From contig OX467088.1 of NCBI GenBank assembly GCA_950106755.1, positions 2,154,001-2,218,000 of the forward strand: a stretch of DNA of 64,000 nt, given 5' to 3'. Source of the stretch: Climacium dendroides (Eukaryota > Streptophyta > Bryopsida > Hypnales > Climaciaceae). Positions within the stretch are counted from its first letter, which is position 1; every line of letters begins with the position of its first letter. Below, one piece after another: positions 22,390-35,900 of the stretch. The translations under genes and the position numbers were made by a program. A model generated the notes under the pieces. It did no database searches and was not told where the DNA came from. It worked only from the letters and a program-made list of their open reading frames with translations.

Positions 22390-22694
22390 TGTGGGAATGT
22401 GATCCCACATGCTAGACCTAGAATACTAGCATTAGACGGGAAATCTCGAAAATTGACCCCTTAAAAAGGAAAGCTTTTGAATTCTCATAGGAATTAGGAA
22501 AACTTAGGAATATCGGATCTGCAGATCCAGAAAAATTCCATTAGGTATAAAAACCGAATTTCGGAACCCTAGAAAGTTCCAGAAATCGGATGACGGCGCC
22601 GGCCCTAAAAGTCGGAAATTGGATCTATACTAGGATTAGGTTTTTGCCGCCAAAACCTATTCCGTACATTCATCCGACCGACCGTCCGTTTGGC

Positions 22695-22703
22695 TAGTAT
22701 AAG
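22695..22703 (+). promoter_or_regulatory. Possible TATA box of the family C LTR gene
   Basis: The string gtataagag lies about 200 bp upstream of the LTR-encoded open frame at 22900, in the same relative place as the first TATA box of the family A LTR. Position-based inference only. Confidence 0.35.
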
Positions 22704-25700
22704 AGGAGAACTGTAGCCGGCGGAAGACATGAGTACTTCTTTATTTTCCTTACATCTGTGTTTTCCGTCTTCCTAGCTTTTTGAGAATTCCGGTAGACTG
22801 AGGGACTGTGTGAGTTGCGATCGTGTAGGGGTTACCGGAGTGAATCTTTGTAAGCAGGAGAGGTAGGGAGAGATTGTGTGAGGTTTTCTAGTGAGCATGA
22901 TGTCTTTCAGGGCAAGCCGGCGCAAGTAGAAGGATCTGCCTGAAGACTCAAACGAAGAACTTCCGCTGCCGCCGCCCCAACCGAAGACGATTCCAGTGAT
23001 GAAGGTGGTGCCGGAGGTTCCTACCGAGGAGGACCGGCTGGAGCGCTTGCGACGGAACCTCACCAACATGGGGTGTGAGGGTCTCATGGAGGTTCCTTGG
23101 GGCATCAGAGAGGAGAGTTTAGTGTCTGATCTACTCGTCCGGAAAGCGGTATCTTGGATACCACCCTCCGGGCGAAGCTAGAACTGTGGTTGGTTAACAA
23201 GTGGAGTGCCGTCTACGGAAGGCGCCGGACAAGGTCATGGAGAAGAATCAAGAGGTTATGGAAGGCGGATTTCGGGTGTCGGCCAATCCAAAGGAGGGTC
23301 ACTAGGTTTCTGACCTGGTGAATCTGGAGTATCGGGATGTGATAGCGTTTCTTAATCCTATCCTTCACCCGACCAAGCCAAGGCAAGTGGTAGCAAAGGT
23401 GGCTTCCGCCATCTTGGGGAAGTCTTCAAGGTAAAATGATGATGGATTGGGCAGCCATCATCCACGAGTTAATAGGGGACCTTGTGCGTTCCCTCCGGTC
23501 GGGGAAGAAGGGTCCGAGCCCTCTTCCGGCGTACCTCTCCCACTTAAATGCCCAACACTCCCTACTCAAGGCGAATGAGGAGATTGCCTACCAAGAGCTA
23601 GTTCAGCTCTAGTAGTACGGAGGAGAAGAACCTTCTTCCCACGACGGACCGGACGATGGAGAGACGGAGGACAAGGAGATGGCCACTCCTCTAACGAAGA
23701 GGCAACGGCGGAATAGTACTCTACCGGTAAAGCCAATATAGGATCCTCCCGCGCCGGAGCCACTGGAAGAAGAAATTTTGGATCGAAAGACGAAAACCAG
23801 ACCGGCTCCGAAAGAAGTCCGACCTTCTGCACAAGAAGTTGGACCGGTGTAGCAGCAAGCTGGTCGTGCTCAGACCGAGGCTGGACTTTCCCGGACCAGA
23901 CTTATAGAGGCAGAGGAAGGAGATAGAACCCAAATGCAATTAGGGGGAACGCCGATGGAGGATATTGCAGAAATGGCCGAGCACATTGTATGGCAGGCGG
24001 ATGATCTCATGAAGTTTCTCAATAATTACGAGGAGACCCTCAAGCGGGTGTGTTGGAAGATGGCACTGACCGACCGGAACGCCATCTTTCGGAGGACGGA
24101 TGCATTGGTGGCGGTAGAGAAGCAAAACGCCCTCTTGATAGAAGAGCAGAAGTGGTTGGTGACAGAGTTGGAGGCTTTACGGGTGGAGAAACGGACATTG
24201 CTGGATCGAGTTCAGGAATCAGAATCCAAGTGCGTTAGATTGGAGAGTGATCTACGCACAGCCCAAGAGACGGCCAAAGTCATAGGAGAGGACCACCGCC
24301 GGCAGATAGCAGCATTGTGCCAAGGTGTGGTCCGGCTCTATGTAGCGATTAGTCGGACTAGTATTCCTCCAGTTAGCCCTTAATTCACACCAAGGGCCTA
24401 CTTAGAGTAAACCGCTCCGGAATTGTTCCCACGAGGACTTGTGGATTACAGATTTATAGGCTATCCCAATCTAAGTAGTCACTTTCTTCTCCGTCAGACT
24501 ACTCCGGACTACAGGTCCGGTCTGGACATTAGTGCCGGATGGGTTCCAGAAGAATCTGAAAACCGTTTCAGTACCCCTTCTGGGATCCCTGGGTTTGGAT
24601 GACGAGTGGCTAGATCCACCGTTTGGATGCTTACCGTGTCCGGAAACACGCTCTCTTTCCCTCTTTTTCTCTCTCTAATACTAACCTAACTCTTCAGGGA
24701 CTGGAAGTGTCCTCCTGTTCCATCGACTCACAAATCCGGAAGGCCTTCCGAATTAGGTCACACACGGACGGTCAAGAACTACAACAACATTCTAACCTTT
24801 AACCGAGTACTGAGCCTCCTATCGACCAGGTGTTTTTTCCTGTACTCTCTTGGGCTTGTGCCGGGGTTTGACTCTGTTCTTACGGGGAATTTCGGCAATC
24901 CGGAATTCAGGCACGTCTTGCAACACTTTCGTACATGAAAGTGGCTAGCAGCCTTTCGGACACCCCTTTCACCTAAGGCTGTATCCTACACGCAGGCTAT
25001 ATCGGCATCCGAGCAGTACTACACTAATACTACTACCGGAACCATCTGGTTGATCTCCCCCTCAAGTTAGTACATTCGGATACTCTCACGAAATCGACTC
25101 TTGCCACACAAGGTAAGTTCTCAGTTCCGGAAATGTAAGAACGGACCCACACCTTCCACAAACATAGACCGTGTACGAGAAAGATAAGAGAATGTATACT
25201 CCAAACCCTTAGAATTAAGCTTAGAAAAAGATACAATGCTGAAACTATGAGATGGCTGTGAATGACCAGAAAGGCCATCAAAACTCCTACTTATACTAAG
25301 ACTAACATCATCCTAAAAATCCTACAAAACATTCTTACTGGTCTGCTAGATTTCCGGAAAATCCTAGATCCTATAAATCCGGCTTTGACGGCCGGACTCC
25401 GATATTGCCGCTATACTACACTACTGTACATTATTCCTTGGAATCCGGATCCTTGGGAGGAACATAGTCCTTCAGAAGATCCAGCTTCACCTCCTTCTGG
25501 CTACTCTCTGGAGAAAACAGATTCGGACCCCTTTGGCTCCATCTTTGGACTTCCACGATACTGGTGTCTCTGTCTACACTCCGGGTCCCGACTACCTGAA
25601 CGTTCGGACTCCCCTGGGAATCCTTCTGGGTTTCTTATAACGCGGAGAAGACTATACCGTCTGACTGGTGTGAACTTCTAGAGAAGCACTCGTCACGTCG

Positions 25701-27400
25701 ATGGTCGGAGTCACCGGAAGTAGGTCTTTGCTTCCCTGAGGTACCACGGCTCCCCAGTCCACTCCTTCGGGTCTTCCGGCTGGTGGTGAAAGTTCCGGAT
25801 TCACCGGTATCACTGGTGAAACTTCCGTAACCATAGGTTCTGGATTGCTGCTTTCTGGAACCACCAAGGTTTGCACGGACGGGGGAGACTGAGGTACCGG
25901 ATCTGACTCGGTAGGAGTCAAAAACTCCATCATCTCCCTGTCGTACGCGTAGTTAGCCGTAAGTATCCTAACAACGGCAAATTGTTGCAAGATGACACGA
26001 ATTATCGGTCCAGGGAACTTCTAATATGATATCGATTGAATTAGAAGCATCCGGATTGTGACTACTCACTTAATCCTCTTTCTTTCACTTACCCTACTTC
26101 ATTCCGGAAACTTAGTACATTCCGGATTCCGTTCCGGATCCGGACACACCTAGAACTGAATTCCGTCTCTCTTCCGTCACTAGTTTTTGTTGCCTCTGTT
26201 TTACCCTCAGAGGGTCCGCCCTTGATCTAGAAAGGGGTGGGGACTCACCACTTGTACAATGATCCTCTCTGTACTCTAAATCTACTAAACAACACACCCA
26301 AGACAACATAGTTGTAGGAAGAGGGAGGAGTATTCTCTCATAGTCTCCGGATTGGCCGATCCGGAATCAGGTTACATAGAGCAATTCTCACACCTCTCTT
26401 TACTACAACGACGGATCCGAACTCATAGATCCAAAGGAATAGAGTTTCAAAGGAAAGACTATGTACCAGAGGGGAGGTTGGTAGACCTTCCGAAGTAGCG
26501 GGAGTTCCTTTCCTTTGGTGGTTGCTTATCTTCGCATAGAACCCTCCTGGTTCTGGACTCGTAGGGACCTCTACCTTCTTATCCGGATTGCCGTTTCGGC
26601 AATTTAAAGGCACATCACACTTACACTCCCTTACTCAATTCGCATCTCTCCCACTCAGCTCAACACCAAGAGATCCGTAGCTCAAGATCCGGATTCCTCC
26701 TCTCCCTCCCTTATCTTTCTCTAGTACAAGGATACAATCATACATGCATACACTGAGCCAAAGATTCTGTCTAAGCAAAGTGCAGCTAGAAGCACCTTGA
26801 CTGACTTAGATTAAGAAAAAGAAATTGTAATACATATGTGAAAGCACTAAGGTCGAATGGAATAGAATGGAATGGCAGACAACTAACTTGTCTGCCCTTA
26901 AAATACTAACACAAAAACCTAAAGTCAACCCCTAAAAGCCTAAAAAGGAAACTCGGAAATCCAAGCAACCAATCATTGAAAACCCTGGGATATCCGAAAA
27001 GATTGCTAACTGCCGTCCGAGATAACCGGATTTCTTACTATCCGCCTAAGATTTCGGAAACCGGATTCATGCTTGGAACCCCATTCCAGACCCTATACTT
27101 CTTTTCCTACCAACCCTAATGTCTTGGCTTCCGTCCTTTCTTTGAACGGCTCCCCGCTTGGCTGGTAGGCGTCCCCTTCGTATTCTTTGCTGGTGTGGTC
27201 TTTGCTGTGGCCCGAGTCTGGATATGACGCGTTGCGGGTGACGGATCGCTGTCATCTTCGGTTCCAGAAGTGGAGTGGGCACTCTCTTCCTCAGAATCTT
27301 CGATGACTTGAATTTCCTCCTCCTTCTTTGGTGTGGTATCCTCCAATGTTGCGAGTTTGCTTCTTTCCTCCGGCGTGGTCTCCTGCATGTGCACAAATCC

Positions 27401-30400
27401 CTACGGATTAGACCGAGCCGGATTGGTCATTCCACCGATCCGGTTGATGAAATCTCCCCTGACTTGTTGTCCTGGAACCTTGAATGTTCCAGTCATCAGA
27501 TTCGGCATTGTTTGTGCCTTGGGAACTTCCGGAGTTGAGAACTTAGATGGCACCGAAACCGTTTTCGCGCTAGACTCCGGTTCCGGGTCCGGTGTCGTAG
27601 CACAGAGTAAGTAAATTCCCTGTTATATCCTCAAAAATCACCCTAGAGCATAACAAAATGACCCTAAAGATCGAATCCACGAGATCCTGTGAAGTAGCTA
27701 ACTCTATTAAGGAGATAAACCCAATAAAACCCTTCAATTCTACTTTCCGGTTGTACCTCGGAAAACCGGAATGTCCAAACTCCAACCGGAAAACTAAGAC
27801 CGGACTGTATCCTATTTCCAGTTTTACTAGTTTCCCGATCTCTGGTCAACTTCTCAATTCTGGACCATTCTACTTCCGGTCCTAAGTGTCTACGGAGCGG
27901 ATCTGTTCTGGTCCGTCCTTCTAACCCCGGTTTAGTTTTGCCTCTGTTTTACCATCAGAGGGTTCGCCGCTTGCCTTTGAAAGTGGTCGGCCCACCACTT
28001 CTTCCGTGACTTATAGTGGCTGAAGACCCACTTCTTATCTTCCTATCCTCCTACTCTAATCCGGATCCGGTTTGGTCCTTCACAGCAATTCGGATGGCAA
28101 TCCGAATCACAGGTCACACAAAGACCCCCCGTACGATCCTCTCATACTACAACGACTTTGATGTTGATCCGTTTCGTACAAGTTTCGGTGACTACAAGTG
28201 CACCTGTCCGTTCCATCAACTATAGAAGTTCTTCCGTTTTACCCACAACGGGGGCAAGACCTCACAGGAGTCAGGACACTCGACCGGATTTCCCACCCAG
28301 GAATTCTAGCGCAGCTAAGGAATCCCTCCCTATCCGCCTAGCCTAATCAACGGCTTTCTTACCCGGAATACTAAACTTCTACAGATGCTAAGGCACTGGA
28401 ATCCACTTCTAGCTCTTCATGACCTACTCAGATGTACTTAGGACCGGAAACATTCATCAAAGGGAGAACTCTACCTACACATCCGTGCATACCACCTTAC
28501 TTCAACTTTGTACATTCTTGCCAACACTCCGGAGGAATACACAAAACAAAGTCAATGGAAAATACACAAGGAAATGCCAAAAGAACTCTCCCAGTCTCTA
28601 GCTCAGAGACTGTTTTATATACAAAAAGCAAAAAGCAAAAAGTGAATACATGATTTCCGCCTCTGAAGGCGCTGACAATCCGCTCCTACCTTATCCTAAC
28701 CAGATTCTATTCCGGTTCCTATTTATAAGTCCTATTTTTACAATCCTTTCTGTTCCGTTTCATACACTCGGGATCCAATGGTTGGGCTCTCATCAGGTCT
28801 CTCCAACTGCTCGAAAACCTCAGTTAGATTCCGGTTCCGTTCCCCATCCGTAGGTAGAACCGGATGTTCTTCTTCAGCTTCTGGGGAGTCCAAATCTATC
28901 GGCTGATGTCCGGTCGAGGGCGTCTCCTTCTTTGCCCTGCTTGACTGGGGCGTCTTGTCCTTTCCCGGCTCCTGAGCGGCGTCTTCCGGAAACAAGTCCG
29001 GAAGTGAAATCTCAGAGAGCCGGATCGGAATCTCCGTCAATTTCTGGCTGCTCTCCACGATTCGGTCCGCCGACTCCCGTGCTTTAGATAGGAGCTTCTC
29101 TATCTGCTCCTCAAAATCCGTGAGGATGTGCACCACCCTGGTTCCGGATATCTTCTTGTCCTTGTGCACCTCCTCTTTGAACAGGCGTGCCTTGGTGACT
29201 GCTGCTCCAGGTCCTCCAAGCACGTCCTTCACTTCCGCGGCCAACTTCTTCATTTCCTCTGCCATCTCCTTTGTCGCGTTGGCGTTCTCAAGCAACGCGA
29301 ATAGTTCGGCCTTGAGGGTGTCCACCTCATCGTGCTGCCGCTTGCTGTCCTCCTTCATCTTCCGGAGCTCTTCCGGATTGAACACACACTTAGCCACCTT
29401 CTGTGGCAACTGGCTGTCCGGTTCCGCTCCGATTAATTCTGCGATCTCCCCGAGCGTTCGCTTCTTAACTTCCCAATCCGCCCGGATTCCACAGAGGATC
29501 CCAACCAACTCATCGAATGGATCTGCGGTTCCGGATCCAGATGCCACATCCGGTTCGATTGGAGTCTCACTTCTGTGCGGCCGCGGATGTCTCGAGGGCG
29601 TTCCTCGATTTCCAGCCGGTGTGGTCTTCTGCCTCTTGGCGGGAATATACGGTTCCTCCTCTTCCTCTTCTTCTTCTTCTTCCTCCTTGGTTTCGTTCCG
29701 GAATCCACTTCTTGGTCGGACTCGGATTCTCCGTACTTCATGGTCCGCTCTTGGGCCTTCCATACCTTCAACTCCACTTCCGTCAGCAGCTCCTGTTGCT
29801 GATAGAGGTGGTAAACGTAAGGGCACAGTGGGGTAGCCTTACTTTTCCCCACTCGTGTAGTAAGCTGGGATACCAGATCAAAGAAGATCCGGCCCCAGTC
29901 TACTTTCCGGGTTCCGCTCAGCGCTCCGAAAATCGTATTGGCCAAGGTGATAGTCACCCTGGTGGGCTTTTCCGGATGCAAAACCGGAACCAGGAACTGG
30001 AGCAAGCGTTGCTCCCGGTCATCGAGGCAGTCTTCGACTGCGTAGCCATCCTTCGGGTTTACTACGCTTCCAAACTTGCCCTGGACGAAATCGTCCTTCC
30101 GGTTGGCCAGTCCGAGTCCTCCTGGTCGGAACCCGTATACGTTCCGCCACAAAGCCTCGGTCCATTGGACCGGATTCCCTCTCAGGGTGTTATCGAACTG
30201 ATTCGATACGCCACTCAGGATTTCTCTAACCATCCTCTCATCTTTGAAACCCCAAGGTTTCAAAGCTAACCCCTGACAACCCATCAATGACAAATCCTCT
30301 CCGAGCTCTCCCTGTTCCGGTTCCTTGGTCGGCATGACTAGAACTACTTTTCTAAGCTTAACTTCACTCGGGGGCGGAGTGTTAGAACCTCTCTTCCGGT

Positions 30401-32498
30401 TCAGCCGCGGCATGAGGGTAGCCCTACCCGGTTTTCACTCTACAGTTCTAACAAGGGAGCGCTGACACTCAGATGTTCCGCTCCGCCTGTAAACTATCCT
30501 ACTGGCATACTCACACTCTTAGCTTCTCACGTATCTGCTCTCACTCAAGGTCTCACCCACTCATGTCCGGAGGAGATCTCTTCGTCTCACACCCCTCTCT
30601 CGCTTCTAGACCCTCTTGTACTTCCTCTTCCTGGCCGTGGTCAACGATAGAAACGCCAGGCGCTAAATCAGGTCATGACAACACGTGGAAATCCAGAGAC
30701 CTGAAAATGGGCAGGGCCAGGCTTTATATAGTCCTGACGCCCTGGACTGCCTTTATGACCGGTTGGGTATCCGGTCCGGTTCTTGACATCCGGTTATCTC
30801 CAATCCGGTCAGCAAGATTCCGGTCGGAAATACTTATCCGGTTGTACATCTAATTCGTTCCGCTTCAACCTAAAACCGGATTAGTTCCGTAAGGTCCTTT
30901 TGTGACTATTTTTGGATTTTATTCTTCTCTCTAGATGAATCCGGATACCTATTTCTAATTTCCGGTTCGCTCAAAAAGGTAAACAAATAAAAATCAAAAA
31001 CATGAGTTGCCACATCCGGTTCCGAGGCTGGCCTCAAATTCAACTCTGTCATCTGTATCTTACTGGCGGAAGGCTCGGCTGGTGTGAGTATCCCCCTTAG
31101 GTCCTCCATCCGGGTTGCCTGATCCGCCACTGGTTTCCCGGGGGTACCTGCGACAAAAGGAAGTTCCGGAAAGGTGGAGAAATCCATCGCATGGTTTGGG
31201 GCGATGGCCGCCAGCAACTTCTGAATCTCCTTGAAAATTCGCTCTATCCTCGTGGTGAAGTCTACGAGGATGGTAACTACCTTCGTTCCAGTAATGTGGC
31301 CTTCTGATATCATCTTTGAGTCAAACAAAGCAGGTTTCGTGATGATGTCGGCTTTGATGTTGACTGCTCTGGTTAGATTCTTGACCAAAGCGAGAGCCTT
31401 TTTCTCTTTCTCCTTCGCAGCTACCATTTCCCCTTCCGCCCAATTCACCCGGGTCTGGAGTAGGTTCCGTTCCGCCTCCAACTCCTGGATCCGATCCTCC
31501 CTCTTCTTTAGATCCTCCGGCTTCGGTAGTTGTTTGACAGCTTCCACGATCTGATCCGGATCCACCTTCAATACTTCCGCGGTATCTATCACCAAGTCTG
31601 ACAACCCGTCGTGAAGTACCTTGGCTTCACGTATCCACTCGAGCCCCGCATTGAAAAATGCGGATTCTGTCTCCATTTCAGGTCCTCTACTGGACTCCCC
31701 CTCCTCCATTGTCGGTGGCTTGATTCTCGACCCCGGATCGGTTGACTTCCTCTTCTTGGTCCTCGGATCTGTCAGACGTTCCTCGGGAAGTTCCTCTAGT
31801 TCAGACTCGACCGGATCTTCCGCTTCCTCCCCGGAAAGTCCGTATGACAAGAACGTCTTTCCGGTGTCATACTTAATTATTTCCGCCGCATTCAAAAGTT
31901 CTTGTTGATGGTACAGATGAAACAAATAGGTGCTAACTGGACTCGCCTTCGCTCGGGTCACGTGATCCGCTAATTTAGCCACTATTCCGGCTATGATCCT
32001 ACCCAAGTGCACTACCCGGTTCTCCATAGCCCCAAAGATGGTATTGGCCACCGTGATGGTAACCTGCGTTGGCTTTTCCGGATACAAGATCGGAATTAGA
32101 AACTCTAGTATCCGCCTATGTCTCTCGTCCTTGCACTCGCTGATAGCGAATCCGTCCTTAGGATTTGTAGACCCCGTGAACTTCCCAGCTATAAAACAGT
32201 CCGTCTTCGATGCTAAACTGTTCCCACTCTTCCGGAACTGATAGACGTCCGCCCAGATGTCCTCGGTCCACGCGACTGGCCGTCCTCTCAAAGTGAGCTT
32301 GTACTGGTTCGGAACACCGTGAAGTAGCTCTTGAATCATCTCTTCACTCTTGAGGTTCCATGGTCGGTGTAGTAAACCGACACATCCTAACCTAGTCAAG
32401 TCCTCCTCTAAATGCTTGTATAGTTCCGGGCTATCCGGAATGGCCAGAGAGATAACTCGGGCAGATACCGCTACCTTCTGTACTGGTCCGGATGCCAT
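27401..32498 (-). CDS. LTR-encoded protein of element B (3' LTR copy), interrupted only by a solo LTR
   Basis: Pieces: 32498-31015 and 27592-27401. Apart from the inserted LTR (with its 5-bp duplication) the frame is open for about 556 codons. Residues ~20-200 form the domain shared with families A and C: LGCVGLLHRPWNLKSEEM, LTLRGRPVAWTEDIWADVYQF, NPKDGFAISECKDERHRRIL, YPEKPTQVTITVANTIFGA, LYHQQELLNAA. Then come an acidic linker, a basic NLS-like TKKRKST, a predicted coiled coil (KKREDRIQELEAERNLLQT), and a short block (GHITGTKVVTILVDF) also found in family A. No Gag, Pol or Env motif. The N-terminal domain faintly recalls the plant Transposase_32-type domain (weak inference). The TAG at 27401-27403 is shared by both LTRs; the same frame stays open to 27116 beyond it. 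Confidence 0.65.
27593..31014 (-). mobile_element. Solo LTR of family A inside element B 3' LTR
   Basis: The 3422-bp LTR has ends TGTCGTAGCAC (27593) and ...GTTGCCACA (31014) and exact TCCGG duplications (27588-27592, 31015-31019). The uninterrupted target is present in the other LTR of element B near 52995-53010. No internal region adjoins. TATA boxes in reverse lie at 30723-30730 and 28613-28621, as in element A. Confidence 0.92.
28738..30413 (-). pseudogene. LTR-encoded protein of family A, best-preserved copy (one frameshift)
   Basis: The ATG at 30413 opens a frame of about 558 codons ending at 28738, broken only by a 1-nt loss near 29698 just before the poly-Glu tract (two overlapping frames, 30413-29433 and 29826-28738). 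Order: residues ~30-215, the domain shared with B and C (LMGCQGLALKPWGFKDERM, NPKDGYAVEDCLDDREQRLL, HPEKPTRVTITLANTIFGA, VYHLYQQQELLTE); an acidic run of ~11 Glu; NLS-like PAKRQK; coiled coil (ELRKMKEDSKRQHDEVDTL); the block ISGTRVVHILTDFEEQIEKL; and a Pro/Glu tail. It lacks the premature stops of the element A copies and ends past their TGA (SRVYETEQKGL). Function unknown; a nuclear role is guessed from the basic cluster. Confidence 0.7.
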
Positions 32499-32918
32499 AA
32501 TCTAAGTGAGAACGAGGAAAAGTAGTTCTACCTCAGTCGCTAACTCACTACTCTTTCTCTTAACTACTCACACAAACAATCTCAGGAACACCGAACAGAA
32601 AAAGTGAAGAGGAAACCCTAGGAAGACAGCTTAAGTACTAACCCGTCTTTCTACGGTCTTAAGGACAACGGCTACAGGTTCGTTGTCTCAATGGTATCCT
32701 ACTTCCGTAGCTACGAGACCTATACAATAGGTTCCTGTATTCCGGATGAGTCCGGATTCCGGATCTGAATAAGTTCCGGTTTAGGGTTGTGCTGGAACGC
32801 TTATTTTCTAATTTAAGCTATCTAGTCCAAAAAATCACACTCTAACTATAATTTTTTTATTTATTTTTATTTTTCGCACCTACTTCTTGTGTTATTGATC
32901 CGTTTCCGGATTCCCACA

Positions 32919-32930
32919 TTACCCCTTTTT
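32919..32930 (-). other. Polypurine tract of element B
   Basis: Read on the minus strand it is aaaaaggggtaa directly before the 3' LTR start TGTGGGAATCC, the expected plus-strand primer site. Element A has the equivalent gaggagggggtaa at 48186-48198. Confidence 0.75.
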
Positions 32931-32983
32931 CAACTGTGAGAGTCCCCGCGAACATCCTCATCTTCGTCTTGGGAATCCGACTC

Positions 32984-35900
32984 CTATACGTACGTTTTGA
33001 CCCGGGATTTATTCACCTTTGTGTCCATCCACACCCCTTGAAGATCTTTCAGTTGAATGGATCCATTAGAGAATAACTGTTGTACCCTATATAGGCCCAT
33101 CCATCTGGTGTGAAGTTTTCCTGGAAAAATCTGGTAACGGCTATCATACAATAGAACTAACTCCCCTTCCTTGATCCCGTGATTGGTTGGTAATTTCTTG
33201 TCATGATCTGCCTTTCTTTTTTCTTGTACTCTCTTCGTGTGATCGAGGGCCACCAATCTTGCCTCCTCCAAATCTTCAATGGCCATCAGCCGGATGTCCG
33301 GATCGCTGGTCCGGATAGCGTTCCGGGTCGACATCACCCGGTGTGATTCTACCTCCAATTCTATCCTATGGGTGGTCTCCTGTCCAAATACCAGAAAGAA
33401 TGGACTTCTCCCAGTGGTAGTCTTCTGTGAGGTGTTGTATGCATGGACTGCCGATGGAAGTTTCAAATCCCAATCCGTCTTGTGCTTAGAGATGGTTTTG
33501 TTCAAAACCTTTTCTACTACTCCATTGGCTCGTTCCGTCAAACCGTTGGCCCTTGGGTTATAAGGAGTGGTCTTCCGGTGGGTGATCAGATATCTCTTGG
33601 TAATATTCTGAATGGTATCATTCAGGAAATGGAGTCCTCGATCACTCACTAACTCTAGTGGGTGTCCAAATCTCATCAGAATTTCTGTGAACAGGAATGA
33701 TGCTGCAGTCTGGGCGAAACTATTTCGGGTAGCCTGTGCTTCCACCCATTTGGTGGCATAATCCGTCGCCAAGATGATATACTTCTTTCTTCTAGTTGTA
33801 ACTGGAGAAATGGGACCTATGAAATCTATTCCCCACTTCTCAAAGGGGGCGATAGGCATGATTGGAACGAGTGGCCAATGGTTCTGGAAGGAAGGAGCCC
33901 CCATTTGTTGACATTGGTCACAGCTCCCCACATGCTTCTTGACATCCCGGATCAGATATGGCCACCAATATCCGGCTGCTCGGATCCGGTTCACAGTGGT
34001 GATAGCTGCAAAATGTCCTCCAGAAGGTCCGGAATGCAAGGCTCGCATTATCTTCTTCTGGTCCTTTGTTTCCACGCATCGCCTTAGCTGATCATCCGCT
34101 CCCATTTTGAATAAGGTTCCCTTAATCAATGAGTAAGGGCCAACCTTATGGTAGAACATAATTTTCTCCTCCCTATTTAACCCTTCCGGATATCTCCCAT
34201 CTACAAGGAAATCGATGATGTCTTGGTAATCCGATCGAGTTCCTGCTTGTAGGTGGAACAGGGATTCTTCCGGAATTTTCGGAAAGTCATCTGGGAATTC
34301 TGCGGAAATGTCTTCAAGTGAAGTCGGTCCCCTAATTCTAGAGAGGTAGTCCGCATTTGCATTTGACTTTCCAGAATTCACTTTTACTTCATAATTGAAT
34401 TCTTGGAGCAATAACACCCATCTTGCTATTCTTCCGGAAAGGTCAGGTTTGTTTACCAGATACTTGAGTGAATCATGATCCGTGTGGAATATTACTCGAT
34501 ACCCAAGCAGGTAATGCCGGAACTTCTTGCATGCATAGACCACTGCCAACGCTTCCCGCACCGTGGTGGTGTACTTCCTTTCCGCCAAGCTCATTTGTTT
34601 GCTGGAGTAGTAAATGGGGCATTCTCTCTGGTGACTGTCGTGTTGCTAGAGAATTGCTCCTAAACACCATCCGGAAGCATCTAGGGTAACATGAAATTCC
34701 TTAGTCCAATCCGGTGAAGACAAAATAGGGGCCTTGACTAACGCTGATTTCAACATCTCAAAAGCTTCTTGTCGTTTCGCATTCCACACATACTCAGTAT
34801 CCCTTTTTAGTAGTTCCGTAAGTGGAGTAGCCTTTTGGGCATATCCGTCTATAAATCTCCGATAATACCCTATACAACCAAGGAATCCTCGGATCTCTCG
34901 TACACAAGTTGGAGCAGAAAGGGTGAGTATGGCTTTGACCTTGTCCAGGTCTACCTCTAACCCTTTCCGACTAACCACATGTCCTAAGAGGATTTCGGAT
35001 TCCATTCCGAAAAAGCACTTTCCGGGATGCAATTTGAGATTTGTCTCTCTGCATCTCTGAAAGGTTTTCCGCAGGTATTCCAAGTGCGCTTCTTTGGAAC
35101 TGTAGATAGCAAAGTCATCGATGAACACCTCTAGGAAGTGACGTAGAAAATCCTGGAAGATGTCTATGATGAGTCGTTGGAAAGTTCCGGGGGCATTGCA
35201 TAACCCGAAGGGCATCCGGGTGAATGCAAAGGTTCCCCATTCCGTCGTGAAGGTGGTCTTCAGCTGGTCTAATAACCAGATGAAAACTTGGTTGTATCCG
35301 GAGAAGCCATCAAGGAAGCTGTAACACTCATTTCCGGAAACTTGATCAAGAATGATGTTCGTAAAAGGAAGCGGAAAGTAGTCTTTCCGAGTTGCATCAT
35401 TTAATTTCCGGAAGTCTTGGCATACCCAAATCTTGATCTTTCCTCCTGGGCCTGGTTTCTTTGGAACGACAACAATGGGTGAAACCCATTCTGAATTGAG
35501 GACTGGGTAAATAAACCCGACTTCTAACAAGGCGTCAATTTCCTCCTTCACCATCAAAGAGTATCTTGGGTTTAACCTGTGCTGTCGCTGGCATACCGGA
35601 ACCGCTCCTTCGACAAGGTCGATCCGGTGTTCTCCTAGTTCTGCTGGTAACCCACTAAGGTCGGAGGGTGCCCAAGCAAAGACATCGAGCTATTCTTCTA
35701 GAAGCTTCTTGTATTTAGCTTTCTCTGGAACAGACATTGCTTTGTTAATAAAGAAAGTTTTTCCAATGGTAACACTCACCTCCTCATACTCCACTGGGCT
35801 TACTATAGGTTTCCTCCTTTCTGGCTCTGGTCCATCTTTCTCGTTTCGTAACTCGCTCCAGACGGATTCTTGATTTATTCGACCCAGTCCTACCGTTGGA

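Larger units (their letters stand above)
25939..32918 (-). repeat. Element B 3' LTR (split by solo LTR 27593-31014)
   Basis: Net length is about 3.56 kb. It keeps the stretch at about 26048-26205 that the other LTR of the element has lost. It carries the intact-looking LTR gene listed at 27401-32498. A polypurine tract adjoins it at 32919. Confidence 0.88.

Noticed and set aside
29120..29836. 238-codon plus-strand Ser-rich frame (and similar at 29517-30269, 39708-40406, 48947-49645)
   Set aside because: Antisense of the LTR-encoded gene; Ser/Leu tracts mirror its Glu/Lys codons. Shadow frames.
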